Position numbers and translations under genes: made by a program
Assembly (NCBI GenBank): GCA_963729195.1
Contig: CAVSNF010000031.1
Span: forward strand, 137,579 to 201,578
DNA length: 64,000 nt
From: CAVPTL01 sp963729195
GTDB taxonomy: Bacteria > Actinomycetota > Thermoleophilia > Gaiellales > JAICJC01
Reading direction: 5' to 3'
Shown here: in pieces, positions 17,903-25,857 of the stretch
Numbering within the stretch: the first letter of the stretch is position 1
Layout of the letters: each line of letters begins with the position of its first letter
Notes under the pieces: generated by a model
What the model was told of the DNA's origin: nothing
Databases searched by the model: none
Seen by the model: the letters and a program-made list of their open reading frames with translations, nothing else

Positions 17903-18448
17903 ATGGAGTTGACCAAGCTGGGGAATCCCGACGCGGCTGCCGACCGGCGGCTGGAGGCTTTCCCGATCGCCGACAAGACCCAGGTGATCACGCTGGAGTG
18001 CGCCGAGTTCACCTGTCGCTGCCCGATCACCGGGCAGCCGGACTGGGCTCACATCACGATCACGTATCGCCCGGGCGAGTGGGCGGTCGAGACCAAGAGC
18101 GTGAAGCTCTACCTGGAGACCTTCCGCGAGGAGGGCATCTTCCACGAGCACCTGGCGACGGTGATCCGCGACGACTTCGTGGCCGCACTGGCCCCGGTCG
18201 AACTGTCGGTGACGGTCAACTTCAACGCCCGCGGCGGCATCGCCCTCCGCGCCGTCAGCTCCGCACCCTGCATGAATAACGGTGCCAGGCACCGTTATTC
18301 ACCCCGGCGATCTGAGGCGCAGGCCGCGGTGGTTCTGGCAAGGATCGAGCGTCGCGCGGAGCGCAGGCGTGGCAAAGCCACGTTGAGCACCGCACGACGC
18401 GTGGGACGCAGCCAGAAGCGGCGCGGACCGCCTCAGGAGCCCGTGTAG
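17903..18448 (+). CDS. queF: NADPH-dependent 7-cyano-7-deazaguanine reductase, C terminus altered by repeat
   Basis: Reduces preQ0 to preQ1 for queuosine-tRNA. Catalytic region TCRCPITGQPDWAHI contains the thioimide-forming cysteine and the conserved aspartate; VETKSVKLYLETFR binds NADPH and GIFHEHL the substrate glutamate. The family normally ends shortly after the NFNARGGI block. Here the frame runs into a 29-bp palindrome (read as NNGARHRYS) and on through a 125-bp repeat element to TAG at 18448, adding about 55 Arg-rich residues. The true functional end is probably near residue 125. It faces the queCED operon. Confidence 0.88.
   Translation: MELTKLGNPDAAADRRLEAFPIADKTQVITLECAEFTCRCPITGQPDWAHITITYRPGEWAVETKSVKLYLETFREEGIFHEHLATVIRDDFVAALAPVELSVTVNFNARGGIALRAVSSAPCMNNGARHRYSPRRSEAQAAVVLARIERRAERRRGKATLSTARRVGRSQKRRGPPQEPV
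18273..18301. repeat. Dispersed palindrome, copy 1
   Basis: Perfect 29-bp palindrome with arms TGAATAACGGTGCC around a central A. It lies in the 3' part of queF, and exactly 10 bp before the 125-bp element at 18312. Seven further copies are at 22591, 22636 (half), 22791, 36434, 36480, 38175 and 40198. Confidence 0.95.
18312..18436 (+). repeat. 125-bp MITE/REP-like element, copy A
   Basis: Bounded by imperfect terminal inverted repeats (CTGAGGCGCAGGCCGCGGTG against the reverse complement of its 3' end, which reads CTGAGGCGGTCCGCG) and containing an internal hairpin GTGGC-AAA-GCCAC. A second copy lies inverted at 22654-22780 with nearly identical first 40 bp and high identity overall. Each has the 29-31 bp palindrome 10 bp outside the same end. 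It fills the queF-queD gap and supplies the queD stop codon. No transposase inside, so it is non-autonomous. Confidence 0.85.
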
Positions 18449-18801
18449 GTGCAGCCGCTTGTGCAGGTTTCGCGCACCACGACCTTGCTGAGCAGTGGCA
18501 GCGCGGGAGCGATCCGCTCCCAGATCCAGATGGCCAGGTTCTCGCTGGTGGGTGAGGTCTCGAGGCCCGGGATCTCATTCAGGTAGCGGTGGTCGAGCAG
18601 GGCGGAGAGCGGCTCCCACGCCGCCGAGATGTCGGCGAAGTCGATCACCCATCCGCTGTCGGCCCCGATCTCGCCGCGCACATGCACCTCGACCCGGAAT
18701 GAGTGGCCGTGAAGGCGCGCGCACTTGTGCTCGGCCGGCAGGTTTCGCAGCTGGTGGGCCGCCTCGAAGCTGAACTCCTTGAAGATCTCGGCGGTGCTCA
18801 T
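18433..18801 (-). CDS. queD: 6-carboxytetrahydropterin synthase
   Basis: 122 residues from ATG 18801, overlapping the queE stop (ATGA). Converts dihydroneopterin triphosphate to 6-carboxy-tetrahydropterin. Zinc ligands are the histidine in FEAAHQL and the pair in CARLHGHSF; the catalytic cysteine is in HKCARLHGH and the ENLAIWIW region plus VRETCTSGC complete the fold. Its TGA lies inside the terminal inverted repeat of the element at 18312-18436. Intact. Confidence 0.95.
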   Translation of the reverse strand: MSTAEIFKEFSFEAAHQLRNLPAEHKCARLHGHSFRVEVHVRGEIGADSGWVIDFADISAAWEPLSALLDHRYLNEIPGLETSPTSENLAIWIWERIAPALPLLSKVVVRETCTSGCTYTGS

Positions 18802-19440
18802 CGCAGGCCGACCACCTTGTGGGTCTGGAGGCTGAGCCGCCATTGTGGGTGCTCGAGGCAGTAGCCGATCGCGAGCTGGGTGTTGCGCTCGACCTCGGGG
18901 CCGTCCATCGGCTGCAGGAAGAAGTGGTCGAACTCCGCACCCGCAAACCGGTCCGGCTGCGCTCCCGCCTGCGGATAGACGAGCTTCAGCTCATTGCCGG
19001 TCAGAAGCACCGTCTCGGATCCGGCCTTGGGGCTGACGCACACCCAGTCGAGTCCCGGCGGGGGCAGGAGGGTGCCGTTGGTCTCGACCGCGATCTCGAA
19101 GCCGCACGCGTGCAGCGCGTCGATCAGCTCGGCGTCGATCTGCAAGCAGCGGCTCGCCGCCGGTGCACACCACCAGCGGGCGGGAGCGTCCGTTGGCCCC
19201 TGCCGGCCAGTGCTCGGCCACAGCCGCTGCCAGATCACCGGCAGCGGCGAACTTGCCCCCGCCGGTGCCGTCGGTGCCCACGAAGTCGGTGTCGCAGAAG
19301 GTGCAGACGGCGTCGTGTCGGTCCTGCTCGCGGCCGCTCCACAGGTTGCAGCCGGCGAACCGGCAGAACACCGCCGGCCGGCCGGTGTTGGCCCCCTCGC
19401 CCTGAAGCGTGTAGAAGATCTCCTTGACGGCGTAGCTCAT
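18798..19440 (-). CDS. queE: 7-carboxy-7-deazaguanine synthase (radical SAM), one frameshift
   Basis: Radical-SAM enzyme making the deazapurine ring. N terminus EIFYTLQGEGANTGRPAVF is diagnostic; cluster cysteines are in CRFAGCNLWSG and CTFCDTDFVG, the spaced C-x14-C-x2-C form used by QueE. CTGGEPLL binds SAM. The frame shifts near 19150 and resumes at LQIDAELIDALHACGFEIAV through VETNGTLLPPPGLDWVCVSP to the stop at 18798. Both ends overlap neighbours by 4 bp (queC, queD), so the shift is probably an error. Confidence 0.92.
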
Positions 19441-20141
19441 GCCGTCTCCAGCGCGCCGGGGGCATACGCGGTCGGGTCGGCCACGCCGGCCTGCTCGAAG
19501 CCTCGCCGCCGCAGCACGCAGCTGTCGCAGTGCCCGCAGGCGCGGCCGTCGGAGTCCGGGTCATAACAGCTTCGGGTGAGCGAGTAGTCGACGCCCAGCT
19601 CCAGCCCGCGCAGGATGATCTGCTGCTTGGTCATCTGCATCAGCGGCGCCTGGATGCGAGTGGGTGTGCCCTCCACGCCGGCCTTGGTGGCGAGATTGGC
19701 CATCCGCTCGAACGCCTCGATGTACTCCGGTCGGCAATCGGGATAGCCGCTGTAATCGAGCGCGTTGACGCCGACGAAGATGTCGCCTGCCCCCCGCACC
19801 TCGGCCAGGCCGAGCGCGAACGACAGAAAGATCGTGTTTCGGGCGGGGACATACGTGATCGGGATGTCGCCCTCGTCGTCGCGGTCCTTGGGCACGTCGA
19901 TATCGTCGGTCAACGCCGATCCGCCGAATGCCCGCAGGTCGATGTCGAGGGTGACGTGGCTTGAAACTGCGGCGGCGCGGGCGATCCGGTCGGCCGCCTC
20001 CAGTTCGTGCTCGTGCCGCTGGCCGTAGCGGAAGCTGAGCCCGTGCACCGCGTAGCCTTCGCTCTGGGCGATCGCCAGCACGGTGGTCGAATCCAGACCA
20101 CCGCTCAGCAGCACCACCGCGGGTTTTCCGGCGACAGTCAT
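19437..20141 (-). CDS. queC: 7-cyano-7-deazaguanine synthase
   Basis: 234 residues; converts CDG to preQ0 with ATP and ammonia. PP-loop motif VVLLSGGLDSTTVLA at the N terminus; GLSFRYGQRHEHEL and VPARNTIFLSFAL are family blocks; C-terminal zinc cysteines are in CYDPDSDGRACGHCDSCVLR. First gene of queCED. A CATACT -10-like element on the minus strand (20149-20154) lies 7 bp from the ATG, suggesting a leaderless mRNA. Intact. Confidence 0.96.
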   Translation of the reverse strand: MTVAGKPAVVLLSGGLDSTTVLAIAQSEGYAVHGLSFRYGQRHEHELEAADRIARAAAVSSHVTLDIDLRAFGGSALTDDIDVPKDRDDEGDIPITYVPARNTIFLSFALGLAEVRGAGDIFVGVNALDYSGYPDCRPEYIEAFERMANLATKAGVEGTPTRIQAPLMQMTKQQIILRGLELGVDYSLTRSCYDPDSDGRACGHCDSCVLRRRGFEQAGVADPTAYAPGALETA

Positions 20142-20194
20142 CGTCCGTAGTATGCCCGTCCACCGATCATCTAGGCTCTCAGCAGAGATACGCG

Positions 20195-21525
20195 ATGGAG
20201 GCTGAGATGGCAGAGCTTTGGGGCGGGGAGACCCGCAAGGCGGTTGAGAACTTCCCGGTGTCGGGTGAACCGATCCCGGTCGCGGTGGTGCACTGGCTGG
20301 GGCGGATCAAGGCCGCCTCGGCGCGGGTCAACGCGGAGCTGGGGCTGCTGGATGCGGCCAAGGCCGAGCGGATCGCGGCAGCCGCCGATCAGATCGCCGC
20401 CGGAGAGCACGACGACCAGTTCCCGATCGACGTGTTCCAGACCGGCTCGGGCACGTCGTCCAACATGAACGCCAACGAGGTGATCGCCACCATCGCCGGC
20501 GAGGGTATCCACGCCAACGACGACGTCAACATGGGCCAGTCGTCCAACGACGTGTTCCCGTCGGCCGTGCATCTGGCTGCGCTCGACCGCACCGTCAACG
20601 AGCTGCTTGCCCGCGCTGGATGCGCTGGCGTCGTCGCTCGAGGCCAAGGCGGCTGAGTTCGGCGACGTGGTCAAGTCGGGGCGCACGCACCTGATGGATG
20701 CCGTGCCGATCACGCTCGGCCAGGAGTTCGCAGGCTACGCCGCACAGGTGCGGGAGGGCACCCGCCGGGTGGGCAACAGCCTCACCGGCGTCGGCCAGAT
20801 ACCGCTGGGCGGCACCGCCGTCGGTAACGGCCTCAACACGCATCCCGAGTTCGCCGCCCGCGTGCGGGCGCGGCTGGTGGCGGACTCCGGTCTCGAGATC
20901 ATGGCGCCGGCCGATCCGTTCGAGGCCCAGGCCAACCGCGACGGCCTGGTCGAGGCCTCCGGCGCGCTCAAGTCGGTGGCGGTGTCGCTCACCAAGATCG
21001 CCAACGACCTGCGCTGGATGGGATCCGGGCCGCGGGCGGGTATCTCCGAGATCATCATTCCCGAGTTGCAGAAGGGCTCGTCGATCATGCCCGGCAAGGT
21101 CAACCCGGTGATCCCCGAGGTGGTGTGCCAGGTGTCGGCGCAGGTGATCGGAAACGACACCGCGATCACCGTCGGCGGGCTCCAGGGCAACTTCGAGCTG
21201 AACGTCCAGATCCCGCTGATCGCACGCAATCTGCTGCAGTCAATCGTGCCTGCTGACGTCGGCCTCGCGGCTGTTCGCGACCCGATGTATCGACGGCATC
21301 GAGGTCAACGTGGCCGGGGCGAAGCGCTCCGGCGAGTCCACGCTTGTGATCTCCACCGCGCTCAACCCCTACATCGGCTACGACCGGGTGGCGGCGATCG
21401 TCAAGGACACCGTCGACTCCGGCCGCTCGCTGCGCGAGGTCGCGCTCGAGCACGGAGTGGAGGAGTCGGTGCTCGACGAGGCGCTCGATCTGCGCAAGAT
21501 TGCGGCCGGGAACCAGGAGATCTAG
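20195..21525 (+). CDS. fumC: Class II fumarate hydratase, two frameshifts
   Basis: Interconverts fumarate and malate in the TCA cycle. Frame 1 carries KAVENFPVSGEPIPVAVVHW and FQTGSGTSSNMNANEV; after a shift near 20610, VKSGRTHLMDAVPITLGQE, EAQANRDGLVEASGAL and the signature loop GSSIMPGKVNPVIPE follow; after a second shift near 21265 the C-terminal STALNPYIGYDRVAA domain ends at 21525. The sequence matches actinobacterial FumC better than aspartase (GSSIMPGKVNP, not PAKVNP). The N terminus is about 15 residues shorter than usual, so the start may be further upstream or also affected by an error. Confidence 0.92.
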
Positions 21526-21535
21526 GGTTCTGCTG

Positions 21536-22256
21536 ATGGATGTTCTGGTGCTCCAGCACATCGCGTGTGAGCCGCCCGGGCGAGTTCGAAGACGTGCTGC
21601 GCGAGCGCGGCGCGTCCATCCACCGGGTCGAGCTGGACGAGGGCGAGCCGCTGCCTCAGGGCCGGTCGTTCGACGCGATCGTCGCGATGGGCGGGCCGAT
21701 GTCGGTCAATGACGAGACCGAGCTGCCGTGGCTGGTCGAGGAGAAGCGCCTGATCCGCGAGGCGGTCGAGTCGGGAGTGCCGTACTGGGGTTCGTGCCTG
21801 GGCGTGCAGCTGCTGGCGTCCAGCCTGGGGGCGCGGGTGTATGCGGGCGGGGTGCCCGAGGTGGGCGTGCTCGATGTCGAGCTCACCGACGAGGGTCGCG
21901 CCGACCCGGTGTTCGCGGGGCTGCCGCCGCGATTTCCCACGCTTCAGTGGCACGGAGACACGTTCGACCTGCCCGCCGGCGCCACCCGGCTGGCGTCGTC
22001 TCCCGCCTATCCCAACCAGGCGTTCCGGTACGGGCGAAGCGCCTACGGCGTGCAGTTCCACGTCGAGGTGTCGGGCGCCATGGCCGAGGAGTGGGGCACG
22101 ATTCCGGCCTACGTCGAGTACGCCGACCGCACGCTCGGCGAGGGCGGCATCGACCGGCTGCTGGACGAGTTCACGGACCAGCGCGACGTGATGCTCGGGC
22201 ACGCACGATCGATGTTCGAGGCCTGGGTTGAGCACGCCGTCGCCGTCCCCCGATAA
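21536..22256 (+). CDS. Class I glutamine amidotransferase-like protein, one frameshift
   Basis: About 238 residues. Starts at ATG 21536 (MDVLVLQHIACEPPG), shifts frame near 21578 and continues EFEDVLRERGASIHRVELDE. GATase1 motifs: AMGGPMSVND oxyanion region, WGSCLGVQLLA with the nucleophilic cysteine, and YGVQFHVEV with the histidine of the triad. It resembles the free-standing GuaA-amidotransferase-like proteins (often gamma-glutamyl hydrolases). It follows fumC by 10 bp. Substrate unknown. Confidence 0.8.
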
Positions 22257-22593
22257 CCGCTTCCTGGCGGTGCGCTACGCCGTTCGCGAGTCGGAGGAGT
22301 TCTCGCTTTCAGACGACGGCGTGCGCAGCTTCATCGCGCTGCGCGACGAGGGCCAAAGCGCAGCCGAGATCGGATCGCAGCTGGGCCTCGATCCGAAGGC
22401 GGTGGGCGAGCTGATCTCGGCCGACGAGGCGCAGGCCGTGGCTCATCGGATCGCGATCGGTGAGGAGCCGATGTATCCGCCGCCGCCGCCGGGCAAGGAG
22501 CTGATCGACAGCCGATCCGGCTCGGCCACGGTACCCCTGATCGCCCTCGCCGCGATCTTCATCCTGATCCTGCTCTACCTCGCGGTCAGGTGA
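22228..22593 (+). CDS. Small protein with C-terminal membrane anchor
   Basis: About 121 residues if started at TTG 22228, overlapping the previous gene by about 29 bp; a later GTG near 22271 is possible. The middle (SFIALRDEGQSAAEIGSQLGLDPKAVGEL) looks like a helix-turn-helix or sigma-region-like helical pair. PYPPPPPGK-type linker (EPMYPPPPPGKELIDS) leads to one transmembrane helix (VPLIALAAIFILILLYLAV). The TGA stop is the first triplet of the palindrome at 22591. Family unknown. Confidence 0.6.
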   Translation: MSTPSPSPDNRFLAVRYAVRESEEFSLSDDGVRSFIALRDEGQSAAEIGSQLGLDPKAVGELISADEAQAVAHRIAIGEEPMYPPPPPGKELIDSRSGSATVPLIALAAIFILILLYLAVR

Positions 22594-22621
22594 ATAATTG
22601 GTGCCTGGCACCAATTATTCA
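22591..22621. repeat. Dispersed palindrome, copy 2 (variant arms)
   Basis: 31-bp palindrome with arms TGAATAATTGGTGCC around a central T. Compared with the other copies both arms carry the same ATTGG for ACGG change, so symmetry is preserved. It provides the TGA stop of the gene ending at 22593. Confidence 0.9.
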
Positions 22622-22635
22622 TGCGAGCGGGGGTG

Positions 22636-22653
22636 GTGAATAACGGTGCCAGG
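22636..22653. repeat. Half palindrome abutting element copy B
   Basis: GTGAATAACGGTGCCAGG, the left arm plus centre of the dispersed palindrome, ends exactly where the 127-bp element begins (22654). The right arm is missing at this junction, as if the element joined or inserted at the palindrome centre. Confidence 0.85.
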
Positions 22654-22780
22654 CTGAGGCTGGTCCGCGGCGGTTCTGGCTGTGTCCCACGCGGCGGTGC
22701 GGTGTTCAACGTGGCTTTGCCACGCCTCCGCTCCGCTCGCCGCTCGATCCTTGCCAGAACCACCGCGTCCTGCGCCTCAG
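22654..22780 (-). repeat. 127-bp MITE/REP-like element, copy B (inverted)
   Basis: Reverse-complement copy of the element at 18312-18436: first 40 bp differ at one position, the internal GTGGC-AAA-GCCAC hairpin and CTGAGGC ends are kept. Reading on the minus strand, the palindrome at 22791-22821 lies 10 bp before it, the same spacing as copy A. Confidence 0.85.
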
Positions 22781-22790
22781 GGCGTATGTC

Positions 22791-22821
22791 GTGAATAACG
22801 GTGCCTGGCACCGTTATTCAC
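22791..22821. repeat. Dispersed palindrome, copy 4
   Basis: 31-bp palindrome (central T) followed by a duplicated fragment of its right arm (CCGTTATTCAC, to 22831). The duplicated arm supplies the TAA stop of the minus-strand GNAT gene at 22824. Confidence 0.9.
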
Positions 22822-22823
22822 CG

Positions 22824-23300
22824 TTATTCACCCAGGAGCTTGACCATGCCGAGGGAGGTTTCTTCGAAGTCGAGCGAGCGGTAGAGCGCGTGGGCGACGT
22901 GGTTTGACGGCCACACGTTCAGCTCGATCCGGTCGAGTCCCAGCGCGCGGGCCTCCGCTTCGACCAGCAGCATCGCCTCGCGGCCGAAGCCGCGGCCCCG
23001 CTCCGACTCGATGATCTCGACGTCGTACACGTACAGCCGCTCGCGTCCCTCGATGCGCTCGGCCGCGATCCACAGGTGCCCGACCGCCGCTCCGCTGTCC
23101 TCCTCGATCATGCGCACCTGGTGGTCGGGCGTGTCCCGCCCTTGGGGCAGCAGCGTGTCGAAGCTCTGCCTGGACTTGGCCGCGGCCTGCTCGGGCGTCA
23201 GCCGGTACGAGCGGGCGACCTCCTCGGCGTACGCCGCGACTGCCGCCGCCCGCCAGGCGTCGAACTCCGGCCCGGTCATCGGTCGCAGGCGAAGGCTCAC
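22824..23300 (-). CDS. GNAT family N-acetyltransferase
   Basis: 158 residues from GTG 23300, overlapping the hydrolase stop (GTGA). Acetyl-CoA-binding motif V/I-x-x-x-x-R-G-x-G-x-G/A is visible as IIESERGRGFGREAM; the C-terminal LNVWPSNHVAHALYRSLDFE is the typical NxxAxxxYxxxGF block. Target unknown. Stop TAA lies in the duplicated palindrome arm. Intact. Confidence 0.85.
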   Translation of the reverse strand: MSLRLRPMTGPEFDAWRAAAVAAYAEEVARSYRLTPEQAAAKSRQSFDTLLPQGRDTPDHQVRMIEEDSGAAVGHLWIAAERIEGRERLYVYDVEIIESERGRGFGREAMLLVEAEARALGLDRIELNVWPSNHVAHALYRSLDFEETSLGMVKLLGE

Positions 23301-24088
23301 GCAGGTGTCGCAGTCAGCACGAACTCCCGCACCAGCGCACTGGACTCGGCCAGCGCATCCCACAGCACGGCATGCCCACCGGGCACCGTCTCCAGCCGAC
23401 CGCGACGCACCTCGGTGACCGCCTGATCGACCTCGTCCTCGCTGACCAGCTCGGACTCCTCGCCGTGGATGATCAACGTCGGGCACACCACCGCGCGCAG
23501 ATCGGGTGACACCGCGGCGGCCTGAGAGAGCGCGGATGCCGCCGCATCGCGGCTGTAGCGGTAGCGATACTGGCCGTCCTCGTCGGCCACCAGATGCTCT
23601 GCCATCTCCTCCTCGAGCAGCGCGTTGGGCGTGTGCATCAGACCTGACTCGCTGCGCTCGGCCTCGATCGCCTCGCTCACGGTCGCGTATCCACTACGGC
23701 CGCGTTCCCGCTCGGCCATCAGCAGCAACGTGGTGGGCGGGGTCAAAAGTAACGGGTCGAGCAGTACCAGCGCGGTCGCCCGCTCGCCGTACTCGCAGGC
23801 GTGCTCGACGGCGATCCGGGCACCCAGGCCGTGGCCGATGATGGTCACCTGGTCGACTCCCGAGGCGTCCAGCACGTGGTCGAGGTCGGCCACATGCTGG
23901 GCCGGCGTCTGCGGGCCCGACCACGGCGAACGGCCGTGTCCGCGCAGGTCGTAGGCGATCACCCGCCGGTTGGGCTCGAGCATCCGGGCCAGCCGTTCGA
24001 AGCGGCGGGCGTGGCCTCCGGTGGTATGCACGCACACCACGGCCGGAAGGTCGTCCGCTCCCCAGTTCAGCACCCGAAACCGTGTCAC
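23297..24088 (-). CDS. Alpha/beta-hydrolase fold protein lacking the nucleophile serine
   Basis: 263 residues. Canonical alpha/beta-hydrolase landmarks: VVCVHTTGGHARRF (oxyanion region), AYDLRGHGRSPWSGP, a candidate acid in IIHGEESELVSEDE and a candidate histidine in VPGGHAVLWDA. The nucleophile elbow reads TIIGHGLGARIAV: glycine stands where GxSxG hydrolases have serine, and the codon (GGC) is unambiguous. It may be non-hydrolytic or a lyase/binding protein. Coupled to the downstream GNAT gene by a GTGA overlap. Confidence 0.8.
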   Translation of the reverse strand: MTRFRVLNWGADDLPAVVCVHTTGGHARRFERLARMLEPNRRVIAYDLRGHGRSPWSGPQTPAQHVADLDHVLDASGVDQVTIIGHGLGARIAVEHACEYGERATALVLLDPLLLTPPTTLLLMAERERGRSGYATVSEAIEAERSESGLMHTPNALLEEEMAEHLVADEDGQYRYRYSRDAAASALSQAAAVSPDLRAVVCPTLIIHGEESELVSEDEVDQAVTEVRRGRLETVPGGHAVLWDALAESSALVREFVLTATPA

Positions 24089-24119
24089 CGGCAGCGATTG
24101 TAACGCGCTGTCACGATTG

Positions 24120-24158
24120 CGCCCCTCCGCCCCCTGCCGAAGCGGGGGACGGAGGGGC
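24120..24158 (-). terminator. GC-rich hairpin after the permease gene
   Basis: A long stem with arms CGCCCCTCCG(C/T)CCCCC pairs across a short loop, 15 bp beyond the permease stop. No clear U-run follows, as is common for high-GC terminators. Located between the convergent-free end of the permease and the start of the hydrolase gene. Confidence 0.6.
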
Positions 24159-24172
24159 GGCCAGGGAGTGGT

Positions 24173-25720
24173 TCAGTCGCCCGCCGCCGGAGCGATTCCG
24201 GCGAGGTCCTCGTTGCCCTCGAGGGGCACGTTGACCATGGCCTCGCGGGTCGGCTTGCCGAGCCAGTAGAAGATGATGCCGGCCACGAAGGTCACGCCGA
24301 TTGCGATCAGCGAGATCAGCTCGTACTTCAGCCGAGACACGTCGGTCGGCAGGTCGGCGTTGTTCAGGAACTGCCCGTCCAGGAACCCGGGGAAGATCGC
24401 CACGATAGAGGCGAACACCGCCCAGAAGGTGGTCAGGATGGTGCACACCCACACGCCGGTCATGCCGCCGGGGACACGATAGGGGCGGTGGACGTCGGGA
24501 TGCGATTTCCTCAGCTTCGCCAAGCACGGGAAGATCAGGATGTAGGAGATGGTCGTGAACGTCAGCACCACGCCGATCATCACGTTGAAGGCGGAGGCTG
24601 CGCTGCCCGAGGTCAGCACCGACGCGATCACGAACACGAGCGTCGAGAAGCAGCCGGACAGGAAGTTCACGTTGACGGGCGTTCCCAGCTTGGCCGAGAA
24701 GTTGCCCAGGATGCGCGGGCCGGCGCCGTCGTAGCAGGCCACGGCCTGGCTGCGGTCGGAGCCCATCAGCCACGTACACGCACTGGAGACCAGCGCCAGG
24801 ATGAACATCACCGCGGCGATCTTGATCATCGTGTCGGCAGCGCCGCCGTACACCCCGTTGAACACGGTGGCGACGGCATCCAGGAAGGCCGAGACGCCCT
24901 TGCCCTTGATGTCTGCGGGCGGGATCACCGAGATGATCGCGAGCACCGGCAGTCCGTACAGCAGGATCGCGGTGACGCATGCTCGCAGCACCGTCACCGG
25001 GACGTCCTTCTGGGCGTCCTTCATCTCGTCACCGGCTGCGTTGGGCAGCTCGAAGCCCACGTAGTTGAAGAACAGCAGCGGTGCCAGTGCGATGAACTCA
25101 GTCCACGTCGGGCTGAAGTCGCCGCCCGACGGGAAGTGCAGGCCGTGCTTGAAGGCATACACGATGGTGGTGATCGAGAACAGGCCGATCACCAGGATCC
25201 GGCACCACGCCCCCAGCGTGGGGATCCACTTACCGATACCGAACGACAGGATCGCGGAATAGACCGAGAACCAGATGAAGGCCAGGCCGACCAGGTAGTA
25301 CACGACCGAGCCGTTGTCGAAGTTGTAGAAGTAGCCCTGGATCGCCGCACAACACAGAAGCGCGAGCGTTGCGCCGATCCAGATCGGGTTCGAGAACCAG
25401 TAGAAGATGGCGTTGATGGCCGCTGTTAACCGGCCGAACGACATGCGCGTCCAGACGTACGCGCCGCCCTCTTCGGTGAATGCCGAACCGAGCTCGGCGG
25501 TCAGAAGCGCATAGGGAACGAAGAAGAACACTGCCAGGAACAGCAGCCAGAGGAAGCCCTGGGCGCCGTTTGCGGCGACCTGGCCGAGCGTGTCCACACC
25601 GACGATGGTGCAGATCAGGAAGAAGTAGATATCAAACCGGCTGAAGTGCTTCTGGAGTTTGGCCTTCTCCTCGAGCGCTGCTGACGTCGTCTGCTCGACG
25701 AACTGATCAGATGCAGCCAA
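24173..25720 (-). CDS. APC-superfamily amino-acid permease
   Basis: 515 residues, about 12-14 transmembrane helices. N-terminal FFLICTIVGVDTLGQVAANG corresponds to the APC helix-1 substrate-binding break; ELGSAFTEEGGAYVWTRMSFG is the conserved helix-2/3 loop of the GABA/glutamate and polyamine-type transporters. Probable amino-acid:H+ symporter or antiporter; substrate not assignable. The best start is TTG at 25720 with AAGGAGG about 8 bp upstream. A well-formed promoter lies at 25795-25823. Intact. Confidence 0.85.
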   Translation of the reverse strand: MAASDQFVEQTTSAALEEKAKLQKHFSRFDIYFFLICTIVGVDTLGQVAANGAQGFLWLLFLAVFFFVPYALLTAELGSAFTEEGGAYVWTRMSFGRLTAAINAIFYWFSNPIWIGATLALLCCAAIQGYFYNFDNGSVVYYLVGLAFIWFSVYSAILSFGIGKWIPTLGAWCRILVIGLFSITTIVYAFKHGLHFPSGGDFSPTWTEFIALAPLLFFNYVGFELPNAAGDEMKDAQKDVPVTVLRACVTAILLYGLPVLAIISVIPPADIKGKGVSAFLDAVATVFNGVYGGAADTMIKIAAVMFILALVSSACTWLMGSDRSQAVACYDGAGPRILGNFSAKLGTPVNVNFLSGCFSTLVFVIASVLTSGSAASAFNVMIGVVLTFTTISYILIFPCLAKLRKSHPDVHRPYRVPGGMTGVWVCTILTTFWAVFASIVAIFPGFLDGQFLNNADLPTDVSRLKYELISLIAIGVTFVAGIIFYWLGKPTREAMVNVPLEGNEDLAGIAPAAGD

Positions 25721-25794
25721 AACACGGCCTCCTTATCGGTGGATGCCACGGCCTCAAGCCCACCTCGAGGCCCGACATCAATGAGCGGTGGGTC

Positions 25795-25823
25795 AGTATC
25801 TCCGTTTTTTCACCTGGTGGCAA
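25795..25823 (-). promoter_or_regulatory. Promoter of the APC permease gene
   Basis: On the minus strand TTGCCA and GATACT are separated by exactly 17 bp. Transcription from here would give a leader of about 68 bases containing a GGCCTC/GAGGCC stem (25751-25773) and the AAGGAGG site. Region 25721-25857 holds nothing else recognisable. Confidence 0.55.
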
Positions 25824-25857
25824 GAGTCGCGAGCCACTTGTGACAATTACCGGCGGT

